From assembly GCA_903847485.1 (NCBI GenBank), contig CAINDV010000926.1, forward strand, positions 1 to 33,296: a stretch of DNA of 33,296 bases, written 5' to 3'. Every line of letters starts with the position of its first letter. Positions within the stretch are counted from its first letter, which is position 1. The position numbers and the translations under genes were made by a program. A model generated the notes under the pieces. That model saw only the letters and a program-made list of their open reading frames with translations. It had not been told where the DNA came from and ran no database searches. Positions 8,225 through 17,973 of the stretch are shown piece after piece. This DNA comes from an uncultured Verrucomicrobiota bacterium. Lineage in GTDB: Bacteria; Verrucomicrobiota; Verrucomicrobiia; Limisphaerales; JAJXZI01.

Positions 8225-8845
8225 AAACTGACTTCAGCCTGAATCTCCGCCCTCACCACCGGGCACCGCATCCCCGGCGCGACCCGATTAAGCCCCCATC
8301 TGCCCGGGGCTTCAAGCCTGAAATACGATGTCCGTCTCAAGCGGGGTGAGTGGCCGCAAAGTAACCTGGGGCCAGGCGGCCACCTCCTCCTTCAACGAGG
8401 CCCGCCAACATTTGCCCCTGGAACCCTTCCAGATGACCCTCCGCCACACCGCCGCCCGGATCGCCGCCAACGTCCAGAGCGCGCTCTCTGGAGCGGAAAG
8501 ATAAGTCGGAGCTTGCTGTCGGCGGGGCGTTTGGGGTACAAACCCAGTCAGGCGGTGCCCTTGGCCACGAGCATTTCTCCGGCAGCGAGAGGATGCGCTG
8601 GTGGAACTGGCCCACGCCGACAGTGGTGGCCGGGCTTTGCGAACGCCAGACCGTGAGGATGGATGAGCCTGGCAACCGGACGTAGCAGATCAGATGTCAC
8701 GACCGATCAAGTTGGGAAGCGTGGCCGTTTCCGCGGCCAAGGGCGGCAGCTTTGTTTGAGAGAATGCCCCGCGCCACTGGGCTTCGGGCGACGCGGGGTG
8801 TGGTGACCGAAACGAGTCGAGAGCAAGAATTAAAGGAAATCTAAA

Positions 8846-9874
8846 ATGAATACACCTGTACGAGTCGGAGTGGTGGGCTGTGGTTACTGGGGTCCCAACT
8901 TAATCCGCAACCTGCGCAGCTTGCCTGACTGCGAGATGCGGATGATGTGTGATGTGCAGCCGGGGCGCCTGGCGCATTTGAAAACTGTTTACCCGGAAGT
9001 TCAGGACACTGTGGACTTCCCCGCCATGCTGGCGGAGGGCGGCTTGGACGCGGTCGCCATCGCCACTCCGGTGGGCCGGCATTACGAAATGGCCAAAGCC
9101 AGTCTCCTGGCGGGCAAGCACACCTTCATCGAGAAGCCGATGGCCCGTTCCTCCGCCGAGTGCGAGGAACTCATTGAGTTGGCGCGCAGCCGGGGCTTAG
9201 TCCTCATGGTCGGGCACACCTTCCTTTACTCAGCGCCAGTCCGGCGCATCAAAGAGATCATAGATGCCGGAGACATAGGGCCGGTGCGCTACTTGAATTG
9301 CCGCCGACTCAACCTAGGTTTGTTCCAAAAGGACATCAATGTCACCTGGGATCTGGCACCACACGATATCTCCATCATTCTCCATCTTATGGGCGAGCCT
9401 CCGCTGGCGGTGAACTGCCAGGGCATTGCCAACGTCACGCCCGGCGTGGAAGACGTCACGAGTCTGTGTCTGAGTTTCCCGCGCGGCCGGTTTGCCATTG
9501 TGCAAAGTAGTTGGCTGGACCCACGGAAGGTGCGCGAGATCACCATCGTCGGCGCGCGCCGGATGATCGTTTACGACGATCTTCAAACCCAGGAGAAGTT
9601 GAAGATTTTCGACATGCGGGTCGAGTGCCCCCCGCATTACGACACGTTTGCCGAGTTCCACTATGCCTACCACTACGGCGACATCTACACGCCCTTCATC
9701 AAACAGGAGGAACCGCTCAAGGTCATGTGCCAGCACTTCCTGGACTGTATCCGCAAAGGCCAAGCTCCGTTGAGCGATGGGCGTCAGGGTCTGCAATTAG
9801 TCCGCATCCTGGAGGCCGCCTCGCAGTCGTTGCGGGAGCAAGGTGCGGCGGTAAGTCTCGCGCCGCCGGCGTGA
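8846..9874 (+). CDS. Gfo/Idh/MocA oxidoreductase (WbpB/WlbA-like)
   Basis: VRVGVVGCGYWGPNLIRNLRSLPDCEM...AVAIATPVGRHYEMAKASLLAGKHTFIEKPMA; RBS AAAGGAAA upstream. Confidence 0.93.
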   Translation: MNTPVRVGVVGCGYWGPNLIRNLRSLPDCEMRMMCDVQPGRLAHLKTVYPEVQDTVDFPAMLAEGGLDAVAIATPVGRHYEMAKASLLAGKHTFIEKPMARSSAECEELIELARSRGLVLMVGHTFLYSAPVRRIKEIIDAGDIGPVRYLNCRRLNLGLFQKDINVTWDLAPHDISIILHLMGEPPLAVNCQGIANVTPGVEDVTSLCLSFPRGRFAIVQSSWLDPRKVREITIVGARRMIVYDDLQTQEKLKIFDMRVECPPHYDTFAEFHYAYHYGDIYTPFIKQEEPLKVMCQHFLDCIRKGQAPLSDGRQGLQLVRILEAASQSLREQGAAVSLAPPA

Positions 9875-9902
9875 GCCACTGCCATTGGTCGCAGTAAGCC
9901 CG

Positions 9903-10538
9903 ATGGCTAACCAGAACCTCTGTCCGTCCCCCATGAACACCCTTCCCGACGCGCCCCAGTCCATCGCCCCCGATGTCAAACTGGGCAAGGGCGTCCGCCT
10001 CTACGGCTTCGTGAACCTATACGGTTGCGCCATTGGCGATGACACCAAGATTGGCACTTTCGTCGAGATCCAGAAACATGCTAAGATTGGCCGGCGCTGC
10101 AAGATTTCCAGCCACACTTTCATCTGCGAAGGCGTGACCATCGAGGACGAGGTATTTGTGGGGCATGGAGTTACCTTTGTCAACGATCTCTATCCGCGCG
10201 CCGTCACCGCCGAAGGTAGTCTCCAAACCGACGCCGATTGGGTGTGTGTGAAGACGTGGGTCCGGCGCGGCGCGGCGATCGGTTCGGGGGCGACCATCCT
10301 ATGTGGGATCACCATCGGCCAACACGCCATCATCGGGGCCGGGAGTGTAGTGACACGGAACGTCCCCGCTCATGCGGTAGTAGCCGGGAACCCGGCGCGT
10401 GTCCTGCGTTACACTTCTGAGAAACCGGCGAGCCGCCCCGCTCCCCAGAAGACGGTGGGCCGCAAAGCTGCGGTTGACAAGCTGGCCGGCGGTCGCGGAG
10501 TATTTTCCAAAGACAGTCCTGCTCGGCGAAAGTCATGA
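9903..10538 (+). CDS. Left-handed beta-helix (hexapeptide) acyltransferase (WbpD/WlbB-like)
   Basis: Hexapeptide repeats: IGDDTKIGTFVEIQKHAKIGRRCKISSHTFICEGVTIEDEVFVGHGVTFVND...IGSGATILCGITIGQHAIIGAGSVVTRNVPAHAVVAGNPARV. Confidence 0.9.
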   Translation: MANQNLCPSPMNTLPDAPQSIAPDVKLGKGVRLYGFVNLYGCAIGDDTKIGTFVEIQKHAKIGRRCKISSHTFICEGVTIEDEVFVGHGVTFVNDLYPRAVTAEGSLQTDADWVCVKTWVRRGAAIGSGATILCGITIGQHAIIGAGSVVTRNVPAHAVVAGNPARVLRYTSEKPASRPAPQKTVGRKAAVDKLAGGRGVFSKDSPARRKS

Positions 10539-10622
10539 TTGTCCCTTTGGCCTACTGGTTATCCGACTGTCTCAAGTCCAGCACTAACTCCTCCGTTAAA
10601 CCGACTAACCTCGTTACCCTTT

Positions 10623-11744
10623 ATGCAAATACCCTTCCTTGACCTGAAAGCTCATCACGCCCCGCTCCGCGACGAACTTAATGCCGCCATCCAGGAGGTG
10701 GTGGATGCCAATGCCTTTGCCGGCGGGCCGTTTGTGACTCGGTTTGAAGAGTCGTTCGCCGCCTACTGCGGGGCACGCGCCTGCATCGGCGTCGGCAATG
10801 GCACCGATGCGCTGTGGATGGCTCTTCTCGGACTCGGGATTGGCCGCGGCGATGAAGTTATCACCGTGCCCAGCACGTTTATGGCGACGGCGGAAGCCAT
10901 CACTTACTCCGGCGCCACGCCGGTGTTTGTGGACATTGACGAGCGCACCTATAACATGGACCCGGCGCTGGTAGAACGTGCCATCACGCCCCGGACCAAG
11001 GCGATCATTCCGGTGCATCTCTTCGGCCAATCGGCGGACATGGACCCGATCTTAGCCATCGCGAAGGCGCACGGACTCTATGTGGTTGAGGATGCCTGCC
11101 AGGCCCACGGCGCAGAGTATAAGGGCCGCAAGGCGGGCACTCTTGGTGACGCGGGCTGCTTCAGCTTCTATCCGGGGAAAAATCTTGGTGCCTTTGGCGA
11201 AGCCGGCGCTGTCGTTACCAATCGGGACGACCTGAAAGAGAAGATTCAGATGTTCCGGGACCACGGGCAGGCTAAGAAATACTTCCATCGCTACATCGGT
11301 TGGAACGGTCGGATGGACGGCATCCAAGGCGCGGTCCTCAAGGTGAAGCTCAAGCACTTGGACCGCAGCAACGCCGCCCGCCGCGCCTTGGCGCAGCAGT
11401 ACGGTCGCGAGTTGCAGGCGGTGAAAGCGGTGACGCTGCCAGTCGAAGCGACCTACGCCAAACACGTCTATCACATCTACGCGGTGCGGGTCGCCAACCG
11501 GGACCAAGTGCTGGCGGCGATGGCGGCGAAAGGCGTCTCCTGCGGCATCCACTATCCGGTGCCGGTGCATCTGCAAGAAGCCTATAGCGGCTTGGGTCTG
11601 GTGCGCGGAGCGTTTCCGGTGGCCGAAGCTTGCGCGGATACATTCCTCTCCCTGCCGATGTTCCCGGAACTAACTCCGGCCCAAGTCTCAGCGGTGACCC
11701 AGGCATTGGTCGAGGTGCTCGCAGCAACGCCGGCTGGGCGGTGA
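10623..11744 (+). CDS. DegT/DnrJ/EryC1/StrS aminotransferase (WbpE/WlbC-like)
   Basis: MQIPFLDLKAHHAPLRDEL...GVGNGTDALWMAL...EDACQAHGAEYKGRKAGTLGDAGCFSFYPGKNLGAFGEAGAVVT, with PLP-lysine in the FYPGKNLGA motif. Confidence 0.95.
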   Translation: MQIPFLDLKAHHAPLRDELNAAIQEVVDANAFAGGPFVTRFEESFAAYCGARACIGVGNGTDALWMALLGLGIGRGDEVITVPSTFMATAEAITYSGATPVFVDIDERTYNMDPALVERAITPRTKAIIPVHLFGQSADMDPILAIAKAHGLYVVEDACQAHGAEYKGRKAGTLGDAGCFSFYPGKNLGAFGEAGAVVTNRDDLKEKIQMFRDHGQAKKYFHRYIGWNGRMDGIQGAVLKVKLKHLDRSNAARRALAQQYGRELQAVKAVTLPVEATYAKHVYHIYAVRVANRDQVLAAMAAKGVSCGIHYPVPVHLQEAYSGLGLVRGAFPVAEACADTFLSLPMFPELTPAQVSAVTQALVEVLAATPAGR

Positions 11745-11756
11745 ACTGGTTTGACC

Positions 11757-11861
11757 GTAGTGGGACAGGCAGCCTGCCTGTCAGGTTGCGCGTTCAGCCA
11801 CGCAGCAGGTTTTTTTCCGTCGGCGAACTGCAACTGACCGGCTGGAAGCCGGTCCCACTAC
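11757..11861. repeat. MITE-like palindromic element with two internal hairpins
   Basis: Termini gtagtgggac (11757-11766) / gtcccactac (11852-11861); internal acaggcag-c-ctgcctgt and gaccggct-gga-agccggtc. Confidence 0.8.
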
Positions 11862-11936
11862 TCGGAGCCATTCCACTTCGGAATTCGGGTTGAACGCAGA
11901 GACGCGAAGCCCGCAGAGGTTCGCGGAGCAGCTTCT

Positions 11937-11961
11937 GCAGGAGCGTCGCCCTACCGGCTCC
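11937..11961 (-). repeat. Dispersed repeat, GTAGGGCGAsGCTCCTGC family, copy 1
   Basis: gcaggagcgtcgccctaccggctcc; related copies near 20295, 20424 and 33236. Confidence 0.7.
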
Positions 11962-12017
11962 GGCGTTTGGGAAGAGGCTCCGTAGATTTCAGATTTCAGA
12001 TTTGAGATTCGGTAGAA

Positions 12018-13204
12018 TGAGCGTTGTTTCGCACGGGTTGAAAGAGGCTGGGCGGGATTGTGGTAGCGAACCGGCACCGACGGTTCAGTTACTTAATCCA
12101 CTTACCACTCCGTCCTGGGATGAGATAGTTCAGGCTTGGTCAGACTACACCTTCTTTCATGGCCAAGCCTGGGCGCGGGTTCTACACCGCACCTACGGAC
12201 ACCGCCCCTGCTACGCCCTGCTTGATGGTGCCGTAAGCGAGGCGGCACCAAAGTCGGCTGACTTTGCTCCGGGCGAAGGCGGGGCAGGCGAGCAGAATCT
12301 TCGGACTAAGTCGCAGGTTCTGGTTCCGCTGATGGAAGTCCGCAGCTTTCTAACAGGCTGCCGTGGTGTTGGTTTGCCTTTCACAGATCAATGTTCACCG
12401 CTCGGAGGCGGGGTGCTTATCCCTCCTACTTCCTCCTACCTCCTTGCCCCTGCGTCGCCATTGCTCGACTTAGCCCGCAAGCGTGGCTGGCGCTTTGTCG
12501 AGTTTCGTGGCGGCTCGCCGCCGGAACCTGGAGCAACCCCTTCGCTGAACTTCTTTGGGCATCGTCTGCGCTTCGCGGGCCGTAGCCCTGAGGTGCTGCT
12601 CCAGGACTGCGAGTCGTCCGTCCGCCGCGCCACCCGCAAGGCGCAGCAGTCCGGCCTCCGGGTAGAGTTAAGCCAAACCTTGGATGTAGTGCATGACTTC
12701 TACGCCCTGCATGTCCAAACCCGGCGCAAGCATGGCGTGCCGCCACAGCCCTTCTCATTCTTCTGCAACATCCGTGAGGAAATCATGGCCAAAGGGCAAG
12801 GGTTTGTGGCCATCGCCCGCTTAGATAGTCGGGCGGTGGCGGCCTCAGTCTTTTTCCACTTAGGCAAGCGAGCCATCTATAAGTTCGGCGCTTCGGACGA
12901 ACGCCAGCAACACTTGCGCGCCAATAACCTGGTCATGTGGGAGGCGATTTCCTGGTTTGCCCGCCAGGGTTTTGAGTCGCTGCACTTCGGGCGAACCTCG
13001 CTCAGCAATGCCGGCCTCCGTCGCTTCAAGCTCGGCTGGGGCACCGAGGAAGAAACTCTCTCTTATTACCGCTTCGATCTCCGCCGCCACCGTTGGCTGA
13101 CCGGCACCGACCGGGCGTCCGGCTGGCACAATCACTTTTTCCGTCACCTCCCCGCGTGGCCCAATCGTGTCTTGGGCGCGCTGCTTTATCCGCACTTAGA
13201 TTAA
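12018..13204 (+). CDS. FemAB/GNAT-like (BioF2-type) acyltransferase of EPS clusters
   Basis: FFHGQAWARVLHRTYGHRP...LVPLMEVRSFLTG...GLPFTDQCSPL...LHVQTRRKHGVPPQPFSFF...ASVFFHLGKRAIYKFGASDERQQHLRANNLVMWEAISWFARQGFESLHFGRT. Confidence 0.85.
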
Positions 13205-13252
13205 CCCGGCCCAGCCGCGCCCAAGGCGGCTGGCCTAGCCCCATTAAGTCCC

Positions 13253-15478
13253 ATGCCTGACCCCAGAGGTACCTCCCGCTCACCAACCGTGCAGCTTCAG
13301 GATATCATCTTCATCCTGTTGCGCCACAAATGGAAAATCCTGACCTGCTCCGCACTGGGTCTGGCTGCCGCTGCTGCGCTTTTTCTCGTGGTCAAGCCAG
13401 ACTACCAATCTACGGCCAAGCTCCTCGTCCGCTACGTCATGGACTCCGGCGGGGTGGACGCGATGGGCGCGGATCGCCGGATTCAGACGCCCGATGCGCG
13501 GGGCGAAAACATCATCAACTCGGAGATCGAAATTCTGACCAGTTGGGATCTCGGCCTTGCTGTGGCGGACGTGATCGGTCCCGCGAAGATCGTGCCGCCG
13601 AAGGTTCCGGGAGAAACCAACCGCAACGCGGCAGCGGCCCAAATCATCAAGAACCTCGAAGTAGGCGTGCCCAAGCGCAGCAGTGTGATCGTCGTTACTT
13701 ACCGCCATCCTGACCCTGAGATGGCGCGCAAAGTCCTCGCCGAGGTGGTGGAACGCTATCTGGAACGGCATCTTGAAGTCCATCGCGGGATAGGCAGCTT
13801 CGACCTACTAACCCGGCAGACTGACCAACTCCGAAGTGAACTCAACGCCTCCGAAACTCAGTTGCAAGAGCTTAAACACAAAGCCGGCGTGGTCACATTG
13901 CTCGAAGGCCGGCAGCGCGTAGCCGCCGACATCAACCGCCTGGAGCAATCCATCTTGGACAGCGAGGCGGACCTAGCCGGTCGCCAGGCCCACCTGGCCG
14001 AGACTGAGAAGTCGCCTAGAGGCATGGCTTCCCCACCTATGTCCGCTTCCACCAATGCGGTCGAGCAAGTGGACCCCGCGGTGCTGGAGGAATACCGCGC
14101 TTTGGCGGAAAAGCTCTCTTTCTTGAAATCCAACCTGTCCGCACTGCTCATCCATTACAAGGACGGGCATCCGGAGGTGCAACTCCTTCAGCGACAGACC
14201 GCGGAGACGGAAGCGCTGAGGAAAAGTCTCGAAGTGAAGCATCCGGACCTGTTGTCCACTCCGCTGGGGATGACTGCGACAACATCGGCGACCGGGCGCG
14301 AATTGGCGCTGGATCCCCGCACCGAGCGTGCGCAACTGGCTGGGCTGGAGGCCCGCCTCAAGATTCTCAAAGCCGGACTTGAAAAATGCCGCCAAGAAGC
14401 CGCCACCATTGACGCCGAGGAATCCCAAATCACCCAGATCGAGCGCAAGAAGGAGCAACTAGTGACTAACTATCGTTACTTCTCTGAAAGCTTGGAGAAG
14501 GCGCGGGTGGACGCGCAAGTAGATCCAACGAAGATGCCCAATATCAGCAAGGTCCAGGAGCCTTCCCTGCCGGTGCGAGTCGCGAGCAAACTCCTTAAAG
14601 TCGTCGCGGCGCTGGCGCTGGGGGGCCTGGCTTTCGGCGTCGCCTGGGCGCTACTGTTGGATCTGGTCATAGATCAGAAGATCCGGCGGCCAATCGAGAT
14701 AGAGTCTCGTCTGCGGATACCGCTCCTGCTTTCTATTCCTTTTGTGGCGCAGGAGGGTTTAGCCCGACTTCTACAGGCTCCGGAGGCGAACCAGCCGCCA
14801 TCCGAAATGCTGGCGGTCACCGGACCAGTCCCAGAGCGGTCTCCGTGGGAGTTGATTCAGTTCGTCCGGCCCTTCTGCGAGGCCCTGCGTGACCGGGTCA
14901 CGCTCTACTTCCATCTCAAGAACGTGACTCGCCGGCCTAAGCTGATCGCTCTCACCGGCTGTGGTGACGGGGCGGGCGTGACGACTCTCGCCGCCGGGCT
15001 GGCCGCCGCGCTCTCGGAGATCGGGGACGGAAAAGTGCTCCTCGTGGACGCCAACTCTAGCAGTGCCGAGGGGCATCCGTTTTTCCGAGGAGGCGCGGTC
15101 CCCGACTTAGCTGCCGCCCTCCAGCCAGGGCGCGCGGGGCCGCCGGCGTTCGGAAACAACTTCTGCCTGGCCACCGCGACGAAGGTCGGTGACAAGACGC
15201 TGCCGATGGTGCCCCGCATCTACGACCTTGTGCCGAAGCTCAGATCCTGCGACTACGACTACATCATCTTCGATCTGCCGCCGATGACTCAGACTAGTGC
15301 CGCCCTGACCCTAGCCGGATTGATGGACCAAGTGTTGTTAGTGGCGGAAGCCGAGAAGACCAACCGTGACACACTCAAGTGGGCCTTTAACTCTCTCCGT
15401 CAGGCGGAGGCTAACGTCCTGGGCGTGTTCAACAAGGGCCGGAACCAGACGCCCTCCTGGCTGCGTCGGGGAACGTGA
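13253..15478 (+). CDS. Wzz/GumC-like chain-length determinant with C-terminal BY-kinase-like ATPase domain
   Basis: N-terminal TM and YQSTAKLLVRYV; coiled-coil; second TM (VVAALALGGLAFGVAWALLL); C-terminal LTGCGDGAGVTTLAAGLAAALSE...VLLVDAN...DYIIFDLPPM. Confidence 0.88.
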   Translation: MPDPRGTSRSPTVQLQDIIFILLRHKWKILTCSALGLAAAAALFLVVKPDYQSTAKLLVRYVMDSGGVDAMGADRRIQTPDARGENIINSEIEILTSWDLGLAVADVIGPAKIVPPKVPGETNRNAAAAQIIKNLEVGVPKRSSVIVVTYRHPDPEMARKVLAEVVERYLERHLEVHRGIGSFDLLTRQTDQLRSELNASETQLQELKHKAGVVTLLEGRQRVAADINRLEQSILDSEADLAGRQAHLAETEKSPRGMASPPMSASTNAVEQVDPAVLEEYRALAEKLSFLKSNLSALLIHYKDGHPEVQLLQRQTAETEALRKSLEVKHPDLLSTPLGMTATTSATGRELALDPRTERAQLAGLEARLKILKAGLEKCRQEAATIDAEESQITQIERKKEQLVTNYRYFSESLEKARVDAQVDPTKMPNISKVQEPSLPVRVASKLLKVVAALALGGLAFGVAWALLLDLVIDQKIRRPIEIESRLRIPLLLSIPFVAQEGLARLLQAPEANQPPSEMLAVTGPVPERSPWELIQFVRPFCEALRDRVTLYFHLKNVTRRPKLIALTGCGDGAGVTTLAAGLAAALSEIGDGKVLLVDANSSSAEGHPFFRGGAVPDLAAALQPGRAGPPAFGNNFCLATATKVGDKTLPMVPRIYDLVPKLRSCDYDYIIFDLPPMTQTSAALTLAGLMDQVLLVAEAEKTNRDTLKWAFNSLRQAEANVLGVFNKGRNQTPSWLRRGT

Positions 15479-15514
15479 ACTTAGCGCCGGCGGTGGCGCG
15501 AACCTACTTACCTC

Positions 15515-17812
15515 TTGTCAGCGCGACAGCCGGGCCGTTACGGCGAACTGTGCGAACTTGTGAGCCGCCTCTACTACCAGGTCAAGCCATTCGTCCCTTG
15601 GGCGATACGCATGACTGTCCGCCGCTGGTTTGCGGTGCGCAAGCGCCGTCGCCTCAACGACATCTGGCCCATCCTGCCCGGCTCGGAGCGCCATCCAGCG
15701 GGCTGGCCGGGTTGGCCGGATGGCCGCCAGTTCGCCTTCGTTCTCACCCACGACGTTGAGGGGCCGGATGGCTTGGCGCGAGTGCGGCCTTTGGCCGAAC
15801 TAGAGATGAGCCTGGGCTTCCGCTCCTCCTTCAACTTTATCCCGGAAGGTGACTACCGCGTGTCTGAGGAACTGCGCGCCTGGCTGGTTAGTTATGGCTT
15901 CGAAGTCGGCGTCCACGACTTATATCATGACGGCCGGCTGTTTGCCTCCCGGGAGCGCTTTCGGGAACATGCGCGAAAGATCAACCACTACCTCAAGGAA
16001 TGGAATGCCACTGGCTTCCGCGCTGGCTTCATGCTCCACAATCTCGCTTGGCAGCATGACCTGAATGTCCTCTACGACGCCTCCACCTTTGACACTGATC
16101 CCTTCGAGCCACAACCCGACGGCGTCGGTACCATCTTCCCCTTCTGGGTGACACAAAAGCAGAAAGCAGAAAACAGAGAGCAGAGAGAGGAAACTCCCGC
16201 CTCCGGATTTCAGCCTCAAGTCTTCAGTACTTCGCCCTCTGGCACTACGCCCTCCCCAAATTTCAGCCCTCAACCTTCAGATTTCAGTTCTCAGCTTTCT
16301 GCTTTCAGCTTTCCCCGTCCTGGATATGTGGAGCTTCCCTACACCCTGCCCCAGGACGTCAGCCTCTTTCTTCTCCTACAGGAACCATCCATTGCCATCT
16401 GGCGCACCAAGCTCGACTGGATCGCTGGCCACGGCGGCATGGCGCTGGTGAATGTGCATCCTGACTATCTCCGTTTCCTCGGTGATCCACCCTCCTCGCG
16501 AACTTTCCCGGTCGAGTTATACGCCGAGTTCCTTCAGTATGTCCGCAAGCAGCACCGGCCATCCTTCTGGCAACCGTTGCCCAAAGAAGTTGCCGCCTTC
16601 GCGGCACCGCTCCAGTTGCCGCTCCGCCCGAAACCCAAGCGCATCTGCATGGTCACACACTCGTTCTACGAGAGCGACAATCGCGTGGTCCGCTATGCCG
16701 AGGCTCTGGCCGACCGGGGCGATCAAGTGGATGTGCTCGCGCTCCAACGCACCCGCGAGACTCCGCGCGAAGAAACGATCCGGGGCGTGCATGTCGTCCG
16801 CCTGCAACCCCGGTTTGGCAAAAAGGAGCAGAACCACCTGGATTTCCTGCTCCCGATCCTCCGCTTTGGGGCTTTCTGCTGGTGGTGGATAACTCGGCAC
16901 TACTTTTTCGGACAGCGACATGACCTGTTCCACATCCATAACATTCCCGACTTCCTCGTCTTCACCGCCTGGGTTCCGCGACTGGCCGGCACGCCCGTCC
17001 TGCTCGATATTCACGACATTGTTCCGGAGTTCTATGCCAGCAAATTTGGCGCACGTAGATCGCGCCTGGTCCTGCCGCTGCTCCGCTGGATGGAGCGCTT
17101 GTCGGCCGCTTTCGCCCATCATGTCATCATCGCCAACGATCTGTGGGTCCAGAGATACGCCGACCGCACCGGGACCGGCCGGAAATGCTCCGTGTTCATC
17201 AATCACGTGGACTCAAAGCGATTCGCTCTCCGCCCGCGTACCCGGAACGACAACAAGCTCATCGTCCTCTTTCCAGGTGGACTCCAATGGCACCAGGGCC
17301 TGGACATCGCCATCCGCGCCTTCCAAAAGGTGCGCGTTGAACTCTCTAACGCCGAGTTCCACATCTACGGCGACGGCAACATGAAAGACCAGTTGATGCA
17401 ATTATCCTCGGAGCTTGGTCTCAAGGACAGTGTGCGCTTCTTCGAACCTTTGTCTGTAGGCCAGATTGCCGAAGTCATGGCCAACGCCGACCTCGGCGTG
17501 GTGCCGAAACGCGCGGACTCTTTTGGCAACGAGGCTTACAGCACCAAGATCATGGAATTCATGTCCCTGGGGATTCCTGTCGTCGTCTCCAGCACCAAAA
17601 TTGATCGCTACTACTTCAATGACTCCGTCGTCCGCTTCTTCGAATCCGGTAACATTAACGCCCTCGCCGAGGCGATGATCGAGTTACTTGGCAACCGCAC
17701 CAAGTGCCAGGAGATGGTTGCGCACGCTCGCGCTTACGCCGCGCAAAACAGTTGGGAATCCCGCAAATCCGATTACCTCAACCTCGTTGATGACCTTTGT
17801 GCCAAGAAGTAG
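15515..17812 (+). CDS. Fusion of N-terminal polysaccharide deacetylase-like domain and C-terminal GT4 glycosyltransferase
   Basis: FAFVLTHDVEGPDG...FRSSFNFIPEGDY...EVGVHDLYHDGRLF, then RICMVTHSFYESDNRVVRYAEALADRGDQVDVLALQ...HIHNIPDFLVFTAWVPRLAGTPVLLDIHDIVPEFY...GTEAYSTKIMEFMSLGIPVVVSS-type GT-B C-half. Confidence 0.88.
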   Translation: MSARQPGRYGELCELVSRLYYQVKPFVPWAIRMTVRRWFAVRKRRRLNDIWPILPGSERHPAGWPGWPDGRQFAFVLTHDVEGPDGLARVRPLAELEMSLGFRSSFNFIPEGDYRVSEELRAWLVSYGFEVGVHDLYHDGRLFASRERFREHARKINHYLKEWNATGFRAGFMLHNLAWQHDLNVLYDASTFDTDPFEPQPDGVGTIFPFWVTQKQKAENREQREETPASGFQPQVFSTSPSGTTPSPNFSPQPSDFSSQLSAFSFPRPGYVELPYTLPQDVSLFLLLQEPSIAIWRTKLDWIAGHGGMALVNVHPDYLRFLGDPPSSRTFPVELYAEFLQYVRKQHRPSFWQPLPKEVAAFAAPLQLPLRPKPKRICMVTHSFYESDNRVVRYAEALADRGDQVDVLALQRTRETPREETIRGVHVVRLQPRFGKKEQNHLDFLLPILRFGAFCWWWITRHYFFGQRHDLFHIHNIPDFLVFTAWVPRLAGTPVLLDIHDIVPEFYASKFGARRSRLVLPLLRWMERLSAAFAHHVIIANDLWVQRYADRTGTGRKCSVFINHVDSKRFALRPRTRNDNKLIVLFPGGLQWHQGLDIAIRAFQKVRVELSNAEFHIYGDGNMKDQLMQLSSELGLKDSVRFFEPLSVGQIAEVMANADLGVVPKRADSFGNEAYSTKIMEFMSLGIPVVVSSTKIDRYYFNDSVVRFFESGNINALAEAMIELLGNRTKCQEMVAHARAYAAQNSWESRKSDYLNLVDDLCAKK
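16154..16315. repeat. Inverted-repeat (MITE-like) insertion inside the deacetylase-GT CDS
   Basis: Left aaaagcagaaagcagaaaac (16154-16173), right tcagctttctgctttcagctttcc (16291-16314); low-complexity interior of TTTCAG-type motifs. Confidence 0.65.
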
Positions 17813-17973
17813 GACTGGCAAATGTAGCCGTCGAGGTTACGCGGCGGATGGATTGAGACCCTCCTTAATCCGCCTCCTGCATTATCCATGTCCGCTTTCT
17901 ACTTTTAAGTCGTTCCCGATTGACTGATTTCAGCTCTCTGTTTTCAGCTTTCGGCTTACGGCTTTCCAATTGG

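Noticed and set aside
8337-8675. 112-aa minus ORF upstream of the wbpB-like gene
   Set aside because: No recognisable motif or RBS; likely chance ORF or decayed sequence.
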